A DNA stretch of 64,000 nucleotides from Pinus tabuliformis (Eukaryota; Streptophyta; Pinopsida; Pinales; Pinaceae), in contig CM062815.1 of NCBI GenBank assembly GCA_031772625.1, positions 602,008,505 through 602,072,504 on the forward strand, in the 5' to 3' direction. This document shows positions 35,645 through 46,779 of this stretch, piece by piece. Below the pieces are notes generated by a model, which worked only from the letters and a program-made list of their open reading frames with translations, searched no databases and was not told where the DNA came from. Each line of letters starts with the position of its first letter. Position 1 is the stretch's first letter. Made by a program: the position numbers and the translations under genes.

Positions 35645-37140
35645 TCTCAGCAAGAAAGGGATTATCAACCACCTCTATCTTGAAGTTGTGGAACTCGAAC
35701 ATCCCTCTTGTCAATTCCTTTGTCAAAATGTCAGCATTTTGTTCCTTTGTCGGAATGTACTGCAACAACATTATCCACTTTTGTACACAATCTCGTAAAT
35801 GGTGATAACATATATTTATATGCTTCGATCGATCATGAAAAACATGATTTTAAGGTATCTTTATGCAATGTTGATTATCAGATTAGATCACATTTGGATC
35901 CATCATTTGACCAAACAATCCAACAAGTACCTTTCTCATTGAGATTGCCTCACATGTTGCTTGACTGGCTGCCATGTACTCTTCTTCTACTAAGTTGAGT
36001 GCCACATATATTTTCTTCCTGTTGTACCAAGAAAGAACTATGGACTCAACACTGAAAATTCCTCTTGATGTACTCTTACTGTTTGATGGACTCCGCACCC
36101 AATCTACATCTATGAAGCCACACAACTTCACTCCCTCTGTCTGTTTGTACCCAAGTCCAAACTGAGTCGTGCCTTTGAGGTACTGTAGAACATGCTTAGT
36201 TTCCCTCCAAAATAATTTGGTTGGCCTAAACATAGCTTGTCTTAGTTGGTTGACTGCATAGCACATATTTGTTCATGTGTTCACAAGATACATTAGTGAA
36301 CCCAACAACTACCGGTAAACAGTAGCATCCACTTCCTCACCTAAAGTGGCATCCGCTTTCCTCCAGTTGGTTGCTAGAGATGTCCCCATGGGTTTGTAAT
36401 TGTCCATGCTGAACCTCTAAAGTATCTTGTTGGCATGCTTTCCCTAAGAGAAAAATAATTCCCCATCAACTTGCCATACTTCTAATCCGAGGAAGTTTTG
36501 TATGAGACATGCACTTCATTTCAAACTCTCTTGCAATGTCCTCATTGCAATATATGATCAACTACTCATCACCAATTAAAACAAAGTCATCAACATCTAA
36601 GACAATAATCAACAATTTACCTTCAACCAAAATATGATAGAGGTTTGCATCTCCTTCACTTTTGGTGAAGCCCAAACAAGTGACATAGCTGTCGATCCTG
36701 GTGTACCAAGCAGGAGTTGCTTTCTTGAGACCAGACAATGCTCGCTTGAGTTTGCACACATGAGACTCTCGATCAAAAGTATTAAATCCTTTTGGTTGCT
36801 CGATATACACCTCCTCCTCAATAACTCCATTGAGGAATTTTTTTTTCACATCCATCTAATGGATCTTCCACCTCATCTGTGAAACCATAGCAAGGATTGA
36901 TTTGATGGATGAGTACCTTGCTACAACAGAAAAGGTCTCCTCATAGTCAATCCCCTCAACTTGAGAGTACCCCTTGGCCACAAATCTGGCCTTGTACTTT
37001 TCTATTCTTCTGCCTGCTACATGTTTTACCTTGTAGATCCATCTTGAACCCACAACTGATTTGTTTGCTGGTCTTGGGACCACTTCCCAAACAATTCTAT
37101 TCACAATGGATTTGTACTCCTCCACCATTGCATCAACCCA
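35645..37140 (-). pseudogene. pol: RT and RNase H of Copia element F
   Basis: The minus-strand reading covers WEVVPRPANKSVVGSRWIYK, RFVAKGYSQVEGIDYEETF, MDVKKKFLNGVIEEEVY and a catalytic box read as DVDD where YVDD is expected. RNase H follows with YLKGTTQFGLGY, STSRGIFSVES, EEEYMAASQA and a C-terminus ending near ILTKELTRGMFEFH. Stops and frame breaks occur near 36855, 36560-36270 and 35883. The polyprotein end is close to the PPT at 35640-35652. Confidence 0.8.
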
Positions 37141-37960
37141 TATAAGTTTCTCTATTACTTCCTCGAAAGAGGATGGCTCAATCTATACAAGAGCATTCAT
37201 TAGATCCACGTAGCCAATGTATCGATCTGCTGACCTTCTCCACCTGTGTTAATTTGAAGGAGCACCCACATTCTCCCTTGCATCCTACAAAAGTCTCTCA
37301 ACTTCCCTAGTCCTTTTGTTTCATTCTCTGGATAGTTATGCTTGAGTGGTTGTCTCCACTCTCTGCTCCTAAATTTGTGGCTACTCCACAACTTCTTGAG
37401 GTCCCTCCTTTGGAGCTAAGAGATTCTCTTATGGTGGGATTTGAAGCTCCCTCTCAAGAGAGCACCACATGGATTTGTCTTCATCAAATTTTACATCCAT
37501 TTTCAAAACTATCATTCTAAGGGATGGAATGTACACACGTTAGTTGTGGGGAGTTTCTGTGTAATGCACAAATACCCCCAATTTTGTTGTTGGTTCTAAC
37601 TTCTTCCTTGATTCTTTGGAGACATGGCAGTAAATAGAGGCTCCAAAAATCCTAAAGTGTGACACATTCGACTTTCTCCCTGAGAAATCCTCCTCCGGTG
37701 TAATCATGCCTAGAATCGGATGAGGACTCTAGTTCTGCAAATAAACTATTGTATTGCATGCCTTGACCCACAAATGGAGAGGTAGGCCTTGATCATGCAA
37801 CATCACCCTCGTTGCTCCCAAAATGCTACGATTATTTCTCTCAGCCACCCCATTCTATTGTGGGTTGTGGGGTACTATCAAATCTCATCAAATTCCTTCT
37901 TTTGCATAGAAATATTTAAATTCATTTTTTTATATGAAATCTACGACTACATACAAAAGT
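37141..37960 (-). pseudogene. pol: Integrase C-half of Copia element F
   Basis: Minus strand: NPQ(stop)NGVAERNNRSILGATRVM holds the third catalytic residue (E). Then LHLWVKACNTIVYLQN, FSGRKSNVSHFRIFGASIY and the linker to RT. Everything from gag to the middle of integrase is missing: the sequence to the right loses similarity at about 37960, so F has a large internal deletion or a recombination joint there. Confidence 0.7.
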
Positions 37961-38059
37961 ATCTTCCCTAGACCTAGTGGCCTGGTCTAGAACAACAAAA
38001 ATCAAATACTATAAAATTATCCTTAGAAGAATTGGAGAATAGAAAGATGCTTACTTTTT

Positions 38060-38118
38060 ATTCGTCGCAATCTCTTCTCTCATCTTGGATTGTAAGATCC
38101 AACCATAGCTCTAATCAC
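38060..38118 (-). other. Decayed PBS and gag start of a minus-strand Copia element
   Basis: The minus strand reads TATAGTGATTAGAGC, a worn version of TGGTATCAGAGC. It is followed shortly by ATGAGAGAAGAGATTGCGAC (MREEIATNKK then stop). This is the layout at the start of a Copia interior and may be the 5' end of F. Confidence 0.4.
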
Positions 38119-38636
38119 TATAATTAGAACCTTCTCAAACAATCAACACAAGCCAAATATCTATGCCATCTATGTAGCATTATCCAATCACTCTATTCAA
38201 TGGATCAAAAAAGCATTGAAATATATGAATGTAAACATAACATAACACATATAGGAAAATGGTGTAATCTTTGTATTAATATGAAAAGGAGAGAGTTTAC
38301 AACCAAAAGTGGAAGTTGGTCTTATAGAGATCTCCCCAGGTTGACTTTTTTTTCCTTGCCACAATGCACACCTCAAGGTCACCCTAATGCATGGGAATGA
38401 TAACTTTCTTATGATCAAAGCAACAACATAAGGGTATGATTAGTCTCCAAAAGCCCCTATAGCTTGTGGATGGTAGTAAATATATAGGAGAGGATGGTAG
38501 TTTAGGAATTCTTATCCATTTACCAATCTAGGCTTGAGATCCACTCTTGTTGGGAGGATGAACCCAAAGGATAATAGGTGAAATATCCAAGGTAGGATTA
38601 GATAAGATTCAATGTTCTTATCCAAGGTAAATGTTT
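38119..38636 (-). repeat. Possible 5' LTR piece of the same Copia element, cut by element A
   Basis: It lies on the LTR side of the worn PBS and has no reading frame of note. I could not align it to the LTR at 34830-35639, so its link to F is open. Element A inserted at 38641, so its continuation would be at 62984. Confidence 0.3.
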
Positions 38637-38641
38637 GTAAC

Positions 38642-41316
38642 TATTGGACATTTGATGGTGTATGGGTGGTTGTGTAAGTGTTGGCATTGACGTCAAACGA
38701 ATCAACATGATGATTGGCTGTTTGGGAGGAATTGCATGGTAGCTGCAGGCTTCTTGTAGAACATCATCACAATAGTAGACTTACTGAAGAAGCCAAAAAA
38801 TGATGATTATAGTTATGGGCTAGACGAAACTCCATGGTAGCTATAGGCTTCTTTTAGAGAATCATCACAGTAGGAGGCTTACTTAAGAAGCCATAAAATT
38901 ATCATCATAGTGGTTGTGAGTTCAGCTGTCCAAAGAGTCAATGAGTAGAGAATTTTCTAGTCATATTCCACGTAGCAGAAGGAATCAAAGCCTACATTAG
39001 ACACTATCTAATGCAAAGTTCTCTGGAATAGTTTTCCTATGTTATGCGAATGTTCATAAATGGATTACTAGATCAAAAGATATGGTCTATTGAAGTACAC
39101 GGTTCTGAAGCCTTAGGAAGAAAGAAATATCAGCATATCGGATGTTCGCGATATCGGCGCATCGACATATCAACAATATGGACACTAGTAATCAGATATC
39201 AAAACCACGAAGGTCAGCACATTAGGACATTGACATATTGAAATATCGAAACCCTGGAGGTCAGCACATTGGGACAATGGCCCATCGTGATATCGGAATA
39301 TCAGAGGTTTAGGACATTGGAATATCGAAACTTCTTAACTGACGCACTTTAAAAATTCCTGATGTCCAGAAGTTCTGATAGTATTATAAAGGTTTGAGTA
39401 ATGCAAAATAAGATTAAAAAAGGATTTTGTTTCAAATCCAAGGGTTGATGGGTCCTCGTCTCTCTCCTCCCAGTGAGACACATGGTGCCATGAGATTGGT
39501 TCCGATAAGCTACATTGTTATCTGAAATTAGCATGACGTAGTAGTATGACAAGACATGTGGTGGGATGATTAAAAAATATTGGGTGCCCTAGTGTGCCAA
39601 ATCAAGGTGACACATGTCACCACTATAAAGATTCCACGTGGAGCGATGATGTCATATCGGAGCTTGTCATATCGGAGGATTAAGATATCAAAAGTCTAGA
39701 AAAATTGGTTATTGAAAAGTTCTGATTGAGGGGGCTTCTGATATTGGGTAGGCTCTTGGTCATGTAAATCCATAGAGCCAAGGGTGCAAAGAAGTAGCAA
39801 AGGAAGATTGGCCCCCAGCAGGAGTCTGAAGGCTTGGCACCTATGTGCTACACTGGCGGTCATAAGCAGCGGTCCTATGATGAGAAATGCAGTGAGGACT
39901 AAGCACAAGGAGCTAAGACACAATCGAAACTTCGCAGAAGTTATGATACAAAGGGAGCTCCAATATGGTATCAAGCCAATGGTCACGACCCTAGTCATAT
40001 GAGATAGTAAACGCTCAAGGAGCTAAGCACCAAGCAGCTGAGGATATCGAAACATTGCACCACTGTGAAGTTGCGATATGGGGTTTCTTCGAAAAGAAAG
40101 TACAAAGACGTAAGACTATATGTGTTGGAAATTGTGAAATTGAATGTAGGGATAGAGGAGTTGGTAGTTGAAAAGGGCTAATCCTACGAAAAAATTTGTA
40201 ACAAGAATTTGAGGAAAACATTTGTAACAGAGATGAATTCGAAAGCATGAAGGAAGGAATCAACTGCTTCACGTGCACAAATAGTTGTGGTAAATAAGAA
40301 CATAACAATCAAATTTGTGGACTGTCAATATCTGTAGAATGATAAATAAGCATGGGACTCTCGGAGGAGTGTGCAAGTCACCTGAAAATTAATTTCTCAG
40401 CACAGAAGCTTTGTGCAGTCAGACTATGAAGAACTGCAAGGTCCATCTCTTTTTTGGGCGTTGTGACAAGAAACTATCAGAAGACAAAAGAGTGGCAACT
40501 GAAGCCATACCTAAGTACAAATTGGAAGCTAGAGGACAGAGTGGAGAGACTCTCTCGTGCAGAGTGCTTCAGTGGAACAAAACCATCACCGATAATGGAA
40601 AAATGGGGGATGTGAGCATATGTGTTAGAGTGTAGTGCTATGATAGTGTGCATCGAAGCAAAGAGGTTGAAGAACCTTAGAGGAAATTGTTTAATATAGT
40701 GGCAAGAGAAGCATGAGGACTGTGTGAATAATTGCAACGGTAGCGATGAAGTGCATTCGATGTAGAGCCCTTGACAGTCAAGGTAGAGTGCAGAGGAAGT
40801 GTTGCTATAAGCAACAAGAGGAGATCTGCTGCAAGTGAACATAGAAGGTAGAATACAAAAGTCAAATATATGAACAACCAATGTTGGTATTTATCAGTAT
40901 AATTGTTTGCCTCTATTTTCAGTTTGAAAATTGTATGAAATAGTAAAGCAATGGAAAATTCAGGGTTGTTCTTGCATACTGAAGAGGTTTGTGCCTCTTG
41001 GAAAGTTGGTGACTACTAACAAAAGGGGTAGGTTCCTCCTGTGAGTGGGTGCTTAATTTACATCATAAACAAACAACAAAATTGGTGGTTCTTTCCCTCT
41101 AGGTTTCCATGTGAAAAACATTGTGTCAAATGTGTGCTTCTCATGTGATTTTTGTTTGAACATGTGGATCTGAAATATTGTTGGCTCACTATTTTTGTGA
41201 ATAAATGCTCTTACAAGTTAAGTAATATAATAAGGGACTAAAATCATAACAAGAAAAAGAAAAGAGTTTCTTAATTACTGATTCAGCCCCCCTCTCAGCA
41301 ATTCCTTATTTCAACA
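38642..41316 (+). repeat. 5' LTR of element A (2,675 bp)
   Basis: It begins TATTGGACA (TGTTGGACA in the 3' copy) and ends TTTCAACA. A TATAAAG box lies at 39624-39630, followed by the G-box CCACGTGG at 39634-39641. The stretch 39128-39335 is dense in ATATCG-type words. Compared with the 3' copy it lacks about 30 bp near 41045, which explains the length difference. Confidence 0.9.
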
Positions 41317-41318
41317 AT

Positions 41319-41330
41319 TGGTATCAGAGC
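41319..41330 (+). other. Primer binding site of element A
   Basis: TGGTATCAGAGC, the initiator tRNA-Met PBS, starts two bases after the LTR. Confidence 0.9.
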
Positions 41331-41382
41331 CAAGTTCTTTCAGCAACAGTTTAAACACTGGAAGGTAGATCTATAAGGAATT

Positions 41383-42646
41383 ATGTCTAGGAAAGAGAGT
41401 CAAGAGGGTTACTCAAGTAGAATACTAGTCTTTGATGGAACTAGCTATGATTTTTGGAAAGTAAGAATGGAAGCATATCTTATGTCCCTAGAAGTAGATG
41501 TTTGGACTTCAGTACTAGTAGACTACAACGTCCCTGATATTCCTCCCATTGATACAGATGGTAAACAATTATATGGGAACATTGCTAAAGCCAAGAATTC
41601 CATTCTCTTTGGTCTTATTCAATCAGAACTTGTAAAAGGTATGCATTGTAAGTATTCTAAAGAAGTGTGGGTAAAGCTTAACCAAACTCATGAAGGAGAT
41701 GAAAAAGTCAAGTAAGAAAAACTTCAGACCTTCAGAATGAGGTTTGAAAACCAGAGAATGAGTTTGAATGAAATCATAGAAGAATACTTCCTCAAAGTTG
41801 ATGAAGTGCCTAGTATGATTAGAGGACTTGGTGAAGAAGTCAAGGAAGAGATGATTTTTCATAAAATATTAAGATCTCTACCCATGAGATTTAATGCAAA
41901 AATCGCAGTTATTGAGGAAATGGATAACTTAAAGGATCTTAAGATGGATCAGTTGCATGGTACTCTCACAACCTATGAGATGAGAGTAGGAATAGAAAAA
42001 TCTAAACTAAAGGAAGTGGCTTTCAAAGTATACATAAAGGGAAAGGAGCACAAAGAACATCAAGACTACTCTAGCTATGAATCTGATCAGGAGCTAGCTC
42101 AACTAGCTAGAAATTTGAAGCATGGCTCAAGAAAATATAAAGCGAAGTTTCCCTTTAAGTGTTTTGACTATGGAAGAGTTGGACATTTATCTTCCAAATG
42201 CCCTTATAAAGAAAAGGATGAAATGGAAGAGCTTCTCAAATTTGGAAACAAGTCTTAGACACACCAGAAGAAAAATCCCTATAATAAGAAGCGGTTCTAC
42301 TTGAAAGAGGATAGGTCAGTACCAGAATCAGACTGTGAAGACTCATCGGAGAATGAGTTAGATAAGTATCTTTTTATGGCTTTTGAAAATAGACTCCAAA
42401 AAATGGGTTATTATGGACTTGGAAGAGGAGGAAGAAGAAGGAGTAGTAGTCCTTAAATGGGAACTGATCAGTGCCCTCGCCATGTTAAAAAAAGAAAGGA
42501 AGAAAAATAAGCAGCTAAAGGAACAATTACATCATGCGGAGGAAGGTATGTATAACTATGATAATGAGGGATTTCCTATCAAAAATAAAAGCTTTAAGAA
42601 GCTACAAAGAGCAAGGATAGTCTAGTCCTTGTACTGAAAGAAAAAC
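41383..42646 (+). pseudogene. gag: gag of element A, N-terminal part
   Basis: Starts MSRKESQEGYSSRILVFDGT at 41383. The Copia Gag (UBN2-type) core follows: DFWKVRMEAYLMS, EVWVKLNQTHEGDEKVK, stop TAA at 41713, then MSLNEIIEEYFLKVDE and a zinc knuckle CFDYGRVGHLSSKC in which the second Cys is Tyr. Stop TAG is at 42256. A frameshift near 42400 leads into the acidic and lysine-rich coiled-coil part (MLKKERKKNKQLKEQLHHAEE) typical of the long SIRE Gag. The gene is interrupted by B at 42647 and resumes at 56123. Confidence 0.85.
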
Positions 42647-42801
42647 TGTCAGGCTAGGGTAACTCCACATTGAACAAGAGAGAAAACTGAGTGATGTTAT
42701 TCATTAGGTAACTCATGTTTATATACAAAAATAAAAATGGATCAGTTCATCTTCTAGATGACTGTCCAGTTCACCCATCCGTTTCGGATTAGGTGTCAAC
42801 A
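42647..42801 (-). repeat. 3' LTR of element B (155 bp)
   Basis: TGTCAGG to GTCAACA, next to the PPT. It differs from the 5' copy at three sites (two C/T changes and one C/A). Confidence 0.92.
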
Positions 42802-42812
42802 TTCCCCCCCTT
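42802..42812 (-). other. Polypurine tract of element B
   Basis: The minus strand reads AAGGGGGGGAA directly before the LTR, almost touching the pol stop codon. Confidence 0.8.
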
Positions 42813-44024
42813 AATCTGAAGGGATGTTGGTGAGTCCAAGCATCGTTCTGAATCTTTCAAGCTTTTCTCTTCCAAGCGCTTTGGTGAAGATGTCTGCAAT
42901 TTGCTCGTTTGTGGAACAATGACGGAGATGGATTGTTTTGGCCTCAACATGATGTCGGATCAGATGATATTTAGTATTGATGTGCTTAGTACGATCATGG
43001 AACTTTGGGTTCTTGGCCAACTTTATTGCAAATGTGTTATCAATCATGAGTGGAGTTGATTGTATTTGTTTTACCTGCAAATCTTCAAGAATTTTCCTGA
43101 GCCACACAATTTCTTTCGTTGCTTCAGCTGCTGCCACATATTCTGCTTCTGTTGTGGAATCTGCTGGTACTGATTGTTTGCGTGATCTCCAGGAGACAAC
43201 TCCCGATCCAAGACTCATAGCATATCCTAAAGTAGATACCCCAGTTTCTTTGTCTCCATCGAAGTCTGAATCAGAGTATCCAATCAAGTTGAAGTCGTCC
43301 ACCTGTGTATACTTGATTCCAAGGTCTTGAGTTCCCTTCAAGTACCTTAGAACTCTTTTTTCAGCAGACCAATGTCCCTCACAAGGCTTTTGCATAAACC
43401 TGGAGAGGATTCCAACAGCAAATGAAATGTCTGGTCTGGTAGTAGTGAGGTAGATGAGACTTCCTACAAGCTGTCTATACTTTGTTGCATCCTCAAATTC
43501 CTTTCCTTCAATAGATGTGAGCTTCAAGTTTTGTTCCATTGGAGTAGAAAGGGGATTGCACTCTGTCATGCCAAATCTGTTTAACAAATCTCCAATGTAT
43601 TTATTTTGAGAAAGAAATATGGACTTTGGATGTTGGGTTACTTCAATGCCAAGATAGTAATGAACATAGCCCAAATCAGTCATTTCAAAATTTTTTCCTA
43701 ATTCTTTCTTTATGGATGCAATATAGCTTTCATTGTTCCCTGTCATTAAAAGATCATCTACATATACCACAAGATATACAACTGTTTTGCCAACTTTCTT
43801 GACAAATAAAGTTGCATCATCAAGATCAAAATGATTGAAGTTGAGTTTCAGAAGATGCTCAGTTAGTTTTTCATACCAGGCTCGTGGTGCTTGTTTGAGG
43901 CCATACAAGGACTTCACAAGTTTGCATACTTTGTGTTCATGTCCTTTCACAGCAAATCCTTCAGGCTGGGACATAAAAACATTCTCTTTTAGATCTCCAT
44001 TCAAGAATGTAGTTTTTACATCCA
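42811..44024 (-). CDS. pol: RT and RNase H of element B (3' part of pol, after insertion of C)
   Basis: Open on the minus strand from the C junction to the stop at 42811, about 404 codons of B. It starts at MDVKTTFLNGDLKENVFMSQ, then SLYGLKQAPRAWYEKL, the intact catalytic YVDDLLMTG, and the RT end LVGSLIYLTTTRPDISFAVG. RNase H follows with YLKGTQDLGIKY, YSDSDFDGDKETGVST, TTEAEYVAAAEA, a late Asp (MIDNTFAIKLAKNP) and ADIFTKALGREKLERFRTMLG. All expected RNase H acidic positions are present by eye. A chance ATG lies 12 codons upstream inside C's LTR; it is not the native start. The other half of RT is at 52140. Confidence 0.92.
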
Positions 44025-45090
44025 TGTTATAGACAAATTTGTGCCTTACATCAACAAGCATGAATTGTCAATAATCCAAGGGATCCAAAGTTCCCTAAAC
44101 ATGATGTTCCTACCCCTAGAGGAACAAGGTCAGCAAACCAACAGCTCTCAGATCAGTTCTCCACCTAAAAACACTCAAAAACAAGCAATCCTGAAATCAA
44201 AGCAGGTGCTCCACTAGGTTTCTGCGCTGAAACTCAGTTGCTCCATGGTGTACCTGCGTTGCAAAGCAAGTGGAACAAAGGCCACCTGCGCTGAGCGAGA
44301 TGAGACAAGTGGCACACTGAGTCATTGCTCTGGAATCTTCCAAAAATGACACTTGGATCAGGTATTTCGCCTTGTGATGAGTTAGAGGCTCTGTTTCTCC
44401 AAGTGGAAGCAAGGTTCTCCAAGTGGACTCAAGAACTGAAGATCAACTAAAGATTAACTGAAGAGAGAGAGGACACAAGGCAGCTACACATCAGTTGCAA
44501 GCTGACTCATCCTTTCTCAATTCATCTATATATTGAGCTCTCTCCTATGAGCTCAGGGGGCTGGAATTTTGTGCAAAGTAATGATATGCTGTTGGTTTCA
44601 CTATAGAACTATTGGGTGATTGTTTGAGAGAGGTGAAGAGGAGAAATTCTTTCTGCTGGGAGGTGTTGCTGGGTTGGAGCCTTCAATGGTTGTAATACTC
44701 TCAGAACCTTTACTTCTTCATTAATAAAAGCTATTGAGGTTCCTCTATGTGCTCTTGTTTCAATGATATATTGTGATGATTGCATGTTTGGTTTACACTA
44801 ATCCATGAACCAGTTATGATTGCATGCCTCTTGTAGTTTCCTTCTTTGTTATTTTGTAGGATCTCATTGTAGCTGGGCAAGCAAAAGAACAAGGAGCTAG
44901 GAGCAAGCGGCCAAAGAGAAGAGTTTGGATTCGACATTAAGCGCAAGGCAACGGTTAGTGCATTTCTCCATTCTCTTTTGCTTTCATAAAGAAGTAAACC
45001 TTAAGTAGTTTGTTTTACAGTTGTTGCTAAGGAACTATCACCCTTAGAGTGGGATAGGGTCATCCGAGTCGGATACTTTTCCCTACAACA
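44025..45090 (+). repeat. 5' LTR of element C (1,066 bp)
   Basis: It starts TGTTATAGAC and ends CCCTACAACA. Identical reading frames of 71 and 62 codons appear in both LTRs on the minus strand; they are by-products of LTR identity. Words such as ACCTGCGTTG and CACCTGCGCTGAG recur within the LTR and again in the leader near 45420-45520. Confidence 0.93.
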
Positions 45091-45093
45091 AAC

Positions 45094-45113
45094 TGGCGAC
45101 TCCGCTGGGGATC
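45094..45113 (+). other. Primer binding site of element C, tRNA-Arg type
   Basis: TGGCGACTCCGCTGGGGATC lies three bases after the LTR. It fits the reverse complement of a plant tRNA-Arg 3' end as I recall it, and matches the Tat/Ogre PBS type. Confidence 0.75.
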
Positions 45114-46779
45114 GTATCCGTTTGATTGTGTTTGTAGTATCTTGCTATTCATTTCCTGAACAAAAGAGTACCAAATCAAAAAGCTTTTGACTATATCAAA
45201 AGCAAAGTAGAGGGCAGCTACTCTAGCTCATTTCTGAGCAAGTTCATGATTTGAAGAGCTGATCTACAAGGATCCTTGTAAGCTCTTAGTGATAGCTTTT
45301 CACCTTCCTAATCATCCCTTTGAGTGTGCTTGACTGATTGCTTCTGATTTGAGCAAAAACTGTGCATTTTTGAGAAAATTATGACCCAGAAACTGTGAAA
45401 ACGCAACTTTCGTTTTCCAAAGCAGGTAGTACACAGGCTACCTGCTTTGCAACGCAGGTCCCGAAGGGGCTACCTGCGCTGAGAGCCAGACTGGCTGTGC
45501 AGCACCTGCGTTGGCCCAATTTTTCCTAGTGCTGTTGGGGTTTCCTCCCTTTTTCTTGCCTGTTTTCACTATAGATTTGGCTGCCAGTTACCAGTCTTGT
45601 ACCTGTTCTGAAACCAACCTTACTTGCCATCATTCCGCCTCTGTTATATAACGAAATTGTTCTTGTTCTTTGGTATTTCTTACATCATTTACAATTTCCC
45701 ATAACGAAAGTGAACTAGTCTTGCTTTGGCCTCTTAGATCTGAACCTGTGTTAGGCATTTTGCTGGTCTAAAGAGTTAGCTTGTTTGCTGTCCATAGCTG
45801 ATTAGTCATTTACTTTCGTCATTATGGTTTGATTTCATGCATTTCCAGTGATTAAGCAAGTGAATCTTAAGGTGTCTTTTGATTTTGGACAAGCTTGTTT
45901 ACTTTCGCTTTAAATCGAAATCAAAGTTATATAACAACTTTCTTTTTGTAACCCATCCACATTAAGAAAGGGAAAAGAAAATACATGCATTGTGCATTTT
46001 GCATTTGACTGTTTGCTTGACGATTTAGGAAAAATTTGCATTTAGTGTGTGCTCTATGATCTGTGTGAAAAGATTTGCCTTTCTTTTCCCTCAGTAGTTA
46101 AGGTTTTCAAAGTTGAAAGATTGAAAAGTTTACTTCTCATCTTAGACTGCATTCAGGAATTTGTTACATACATCTCGTGGTGATCCTTAAAGGCAAACTG
46201 CTAAGCAAGATCAACATTAAAATAAATCCAATTTACATAACAACGCTTTGTAACATAACGCAAACAAATAGAGGTCTAGGTAGAGACGTGTTCCGACGTC
46301 GTTAAACATAGTGACTGTCGATCTCTACGAAGGTGGGTGATTCCTCCTGAGAGTCGGTGGCACTAATACAGACTTGTGCTCCCACGTACCGTCGCGTATA
46401 TATTGGGAGACCCCTATAGGCAATTATCCTTTATCCATAGGAAGCTGTGTCGGCCGCCCTACTGATCGCGATGCAGTGAACACAGCATTCACGAAGATCG
46501 ACCACCCGTACCGTAAAACGTATTCTGTGGTTTCGCGAAAAGTTTGGCACACCCTCTGCCTAGAACTCCAGAGCAGTTTCTTTTGGCCTTTTTCAAACTC
46601 TATAACTGAAAAAGTCCATCCGAGCATTTGTCACTTCGGGCTCGTTAATACATCGAAGGAGACTAGAGTCATCTTTAGCTTTTTCTCGACTCTTAAAACA
46701 TGAAAAAGCAAGTTTGTGTCTAAAAGCGTCGTTAATAAAATTTATTTTAAACGGAACATAATCACCTGTTATTCCCACG
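45114..46779 (+). other. Leader of element C
   Basis: About 1.7 kb without a convincing gene. It contains an inverted repeat AGCAGGTA...TACCTGCT near 45422, LTR-like ACCTGCG words, and GTCGTTAAA/CTCGTTAAT words near 46296 and 46641 that foreshadow the motif series downstream. The 109-codon frame at 46374-46703 has no recognisable domain. Confidence 0.5.

Noticed and set aside
34830-38640. Treating 34830-35639 and 38119-38636 as a matching LTR pair of element F
   Set aside because: I could not align them, so they are listed separately with low confidence.
42977-43330. 117-codon plus-strand ORF
   Set aside because: Antisense shadow of B's RNase H region, which is clearly the coding strand.
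44197-44422. 71- and 62-codon ORFs identical to those at 51241-51466
   Set aside because: They are LTR sequence of element C; identity follows from LTR identity.
46374-46703. 109-codon ORF in the leader of C as an extra Ogre-type ORF1
   Set aside because: Too short, no known domain and no evidence of conservation.
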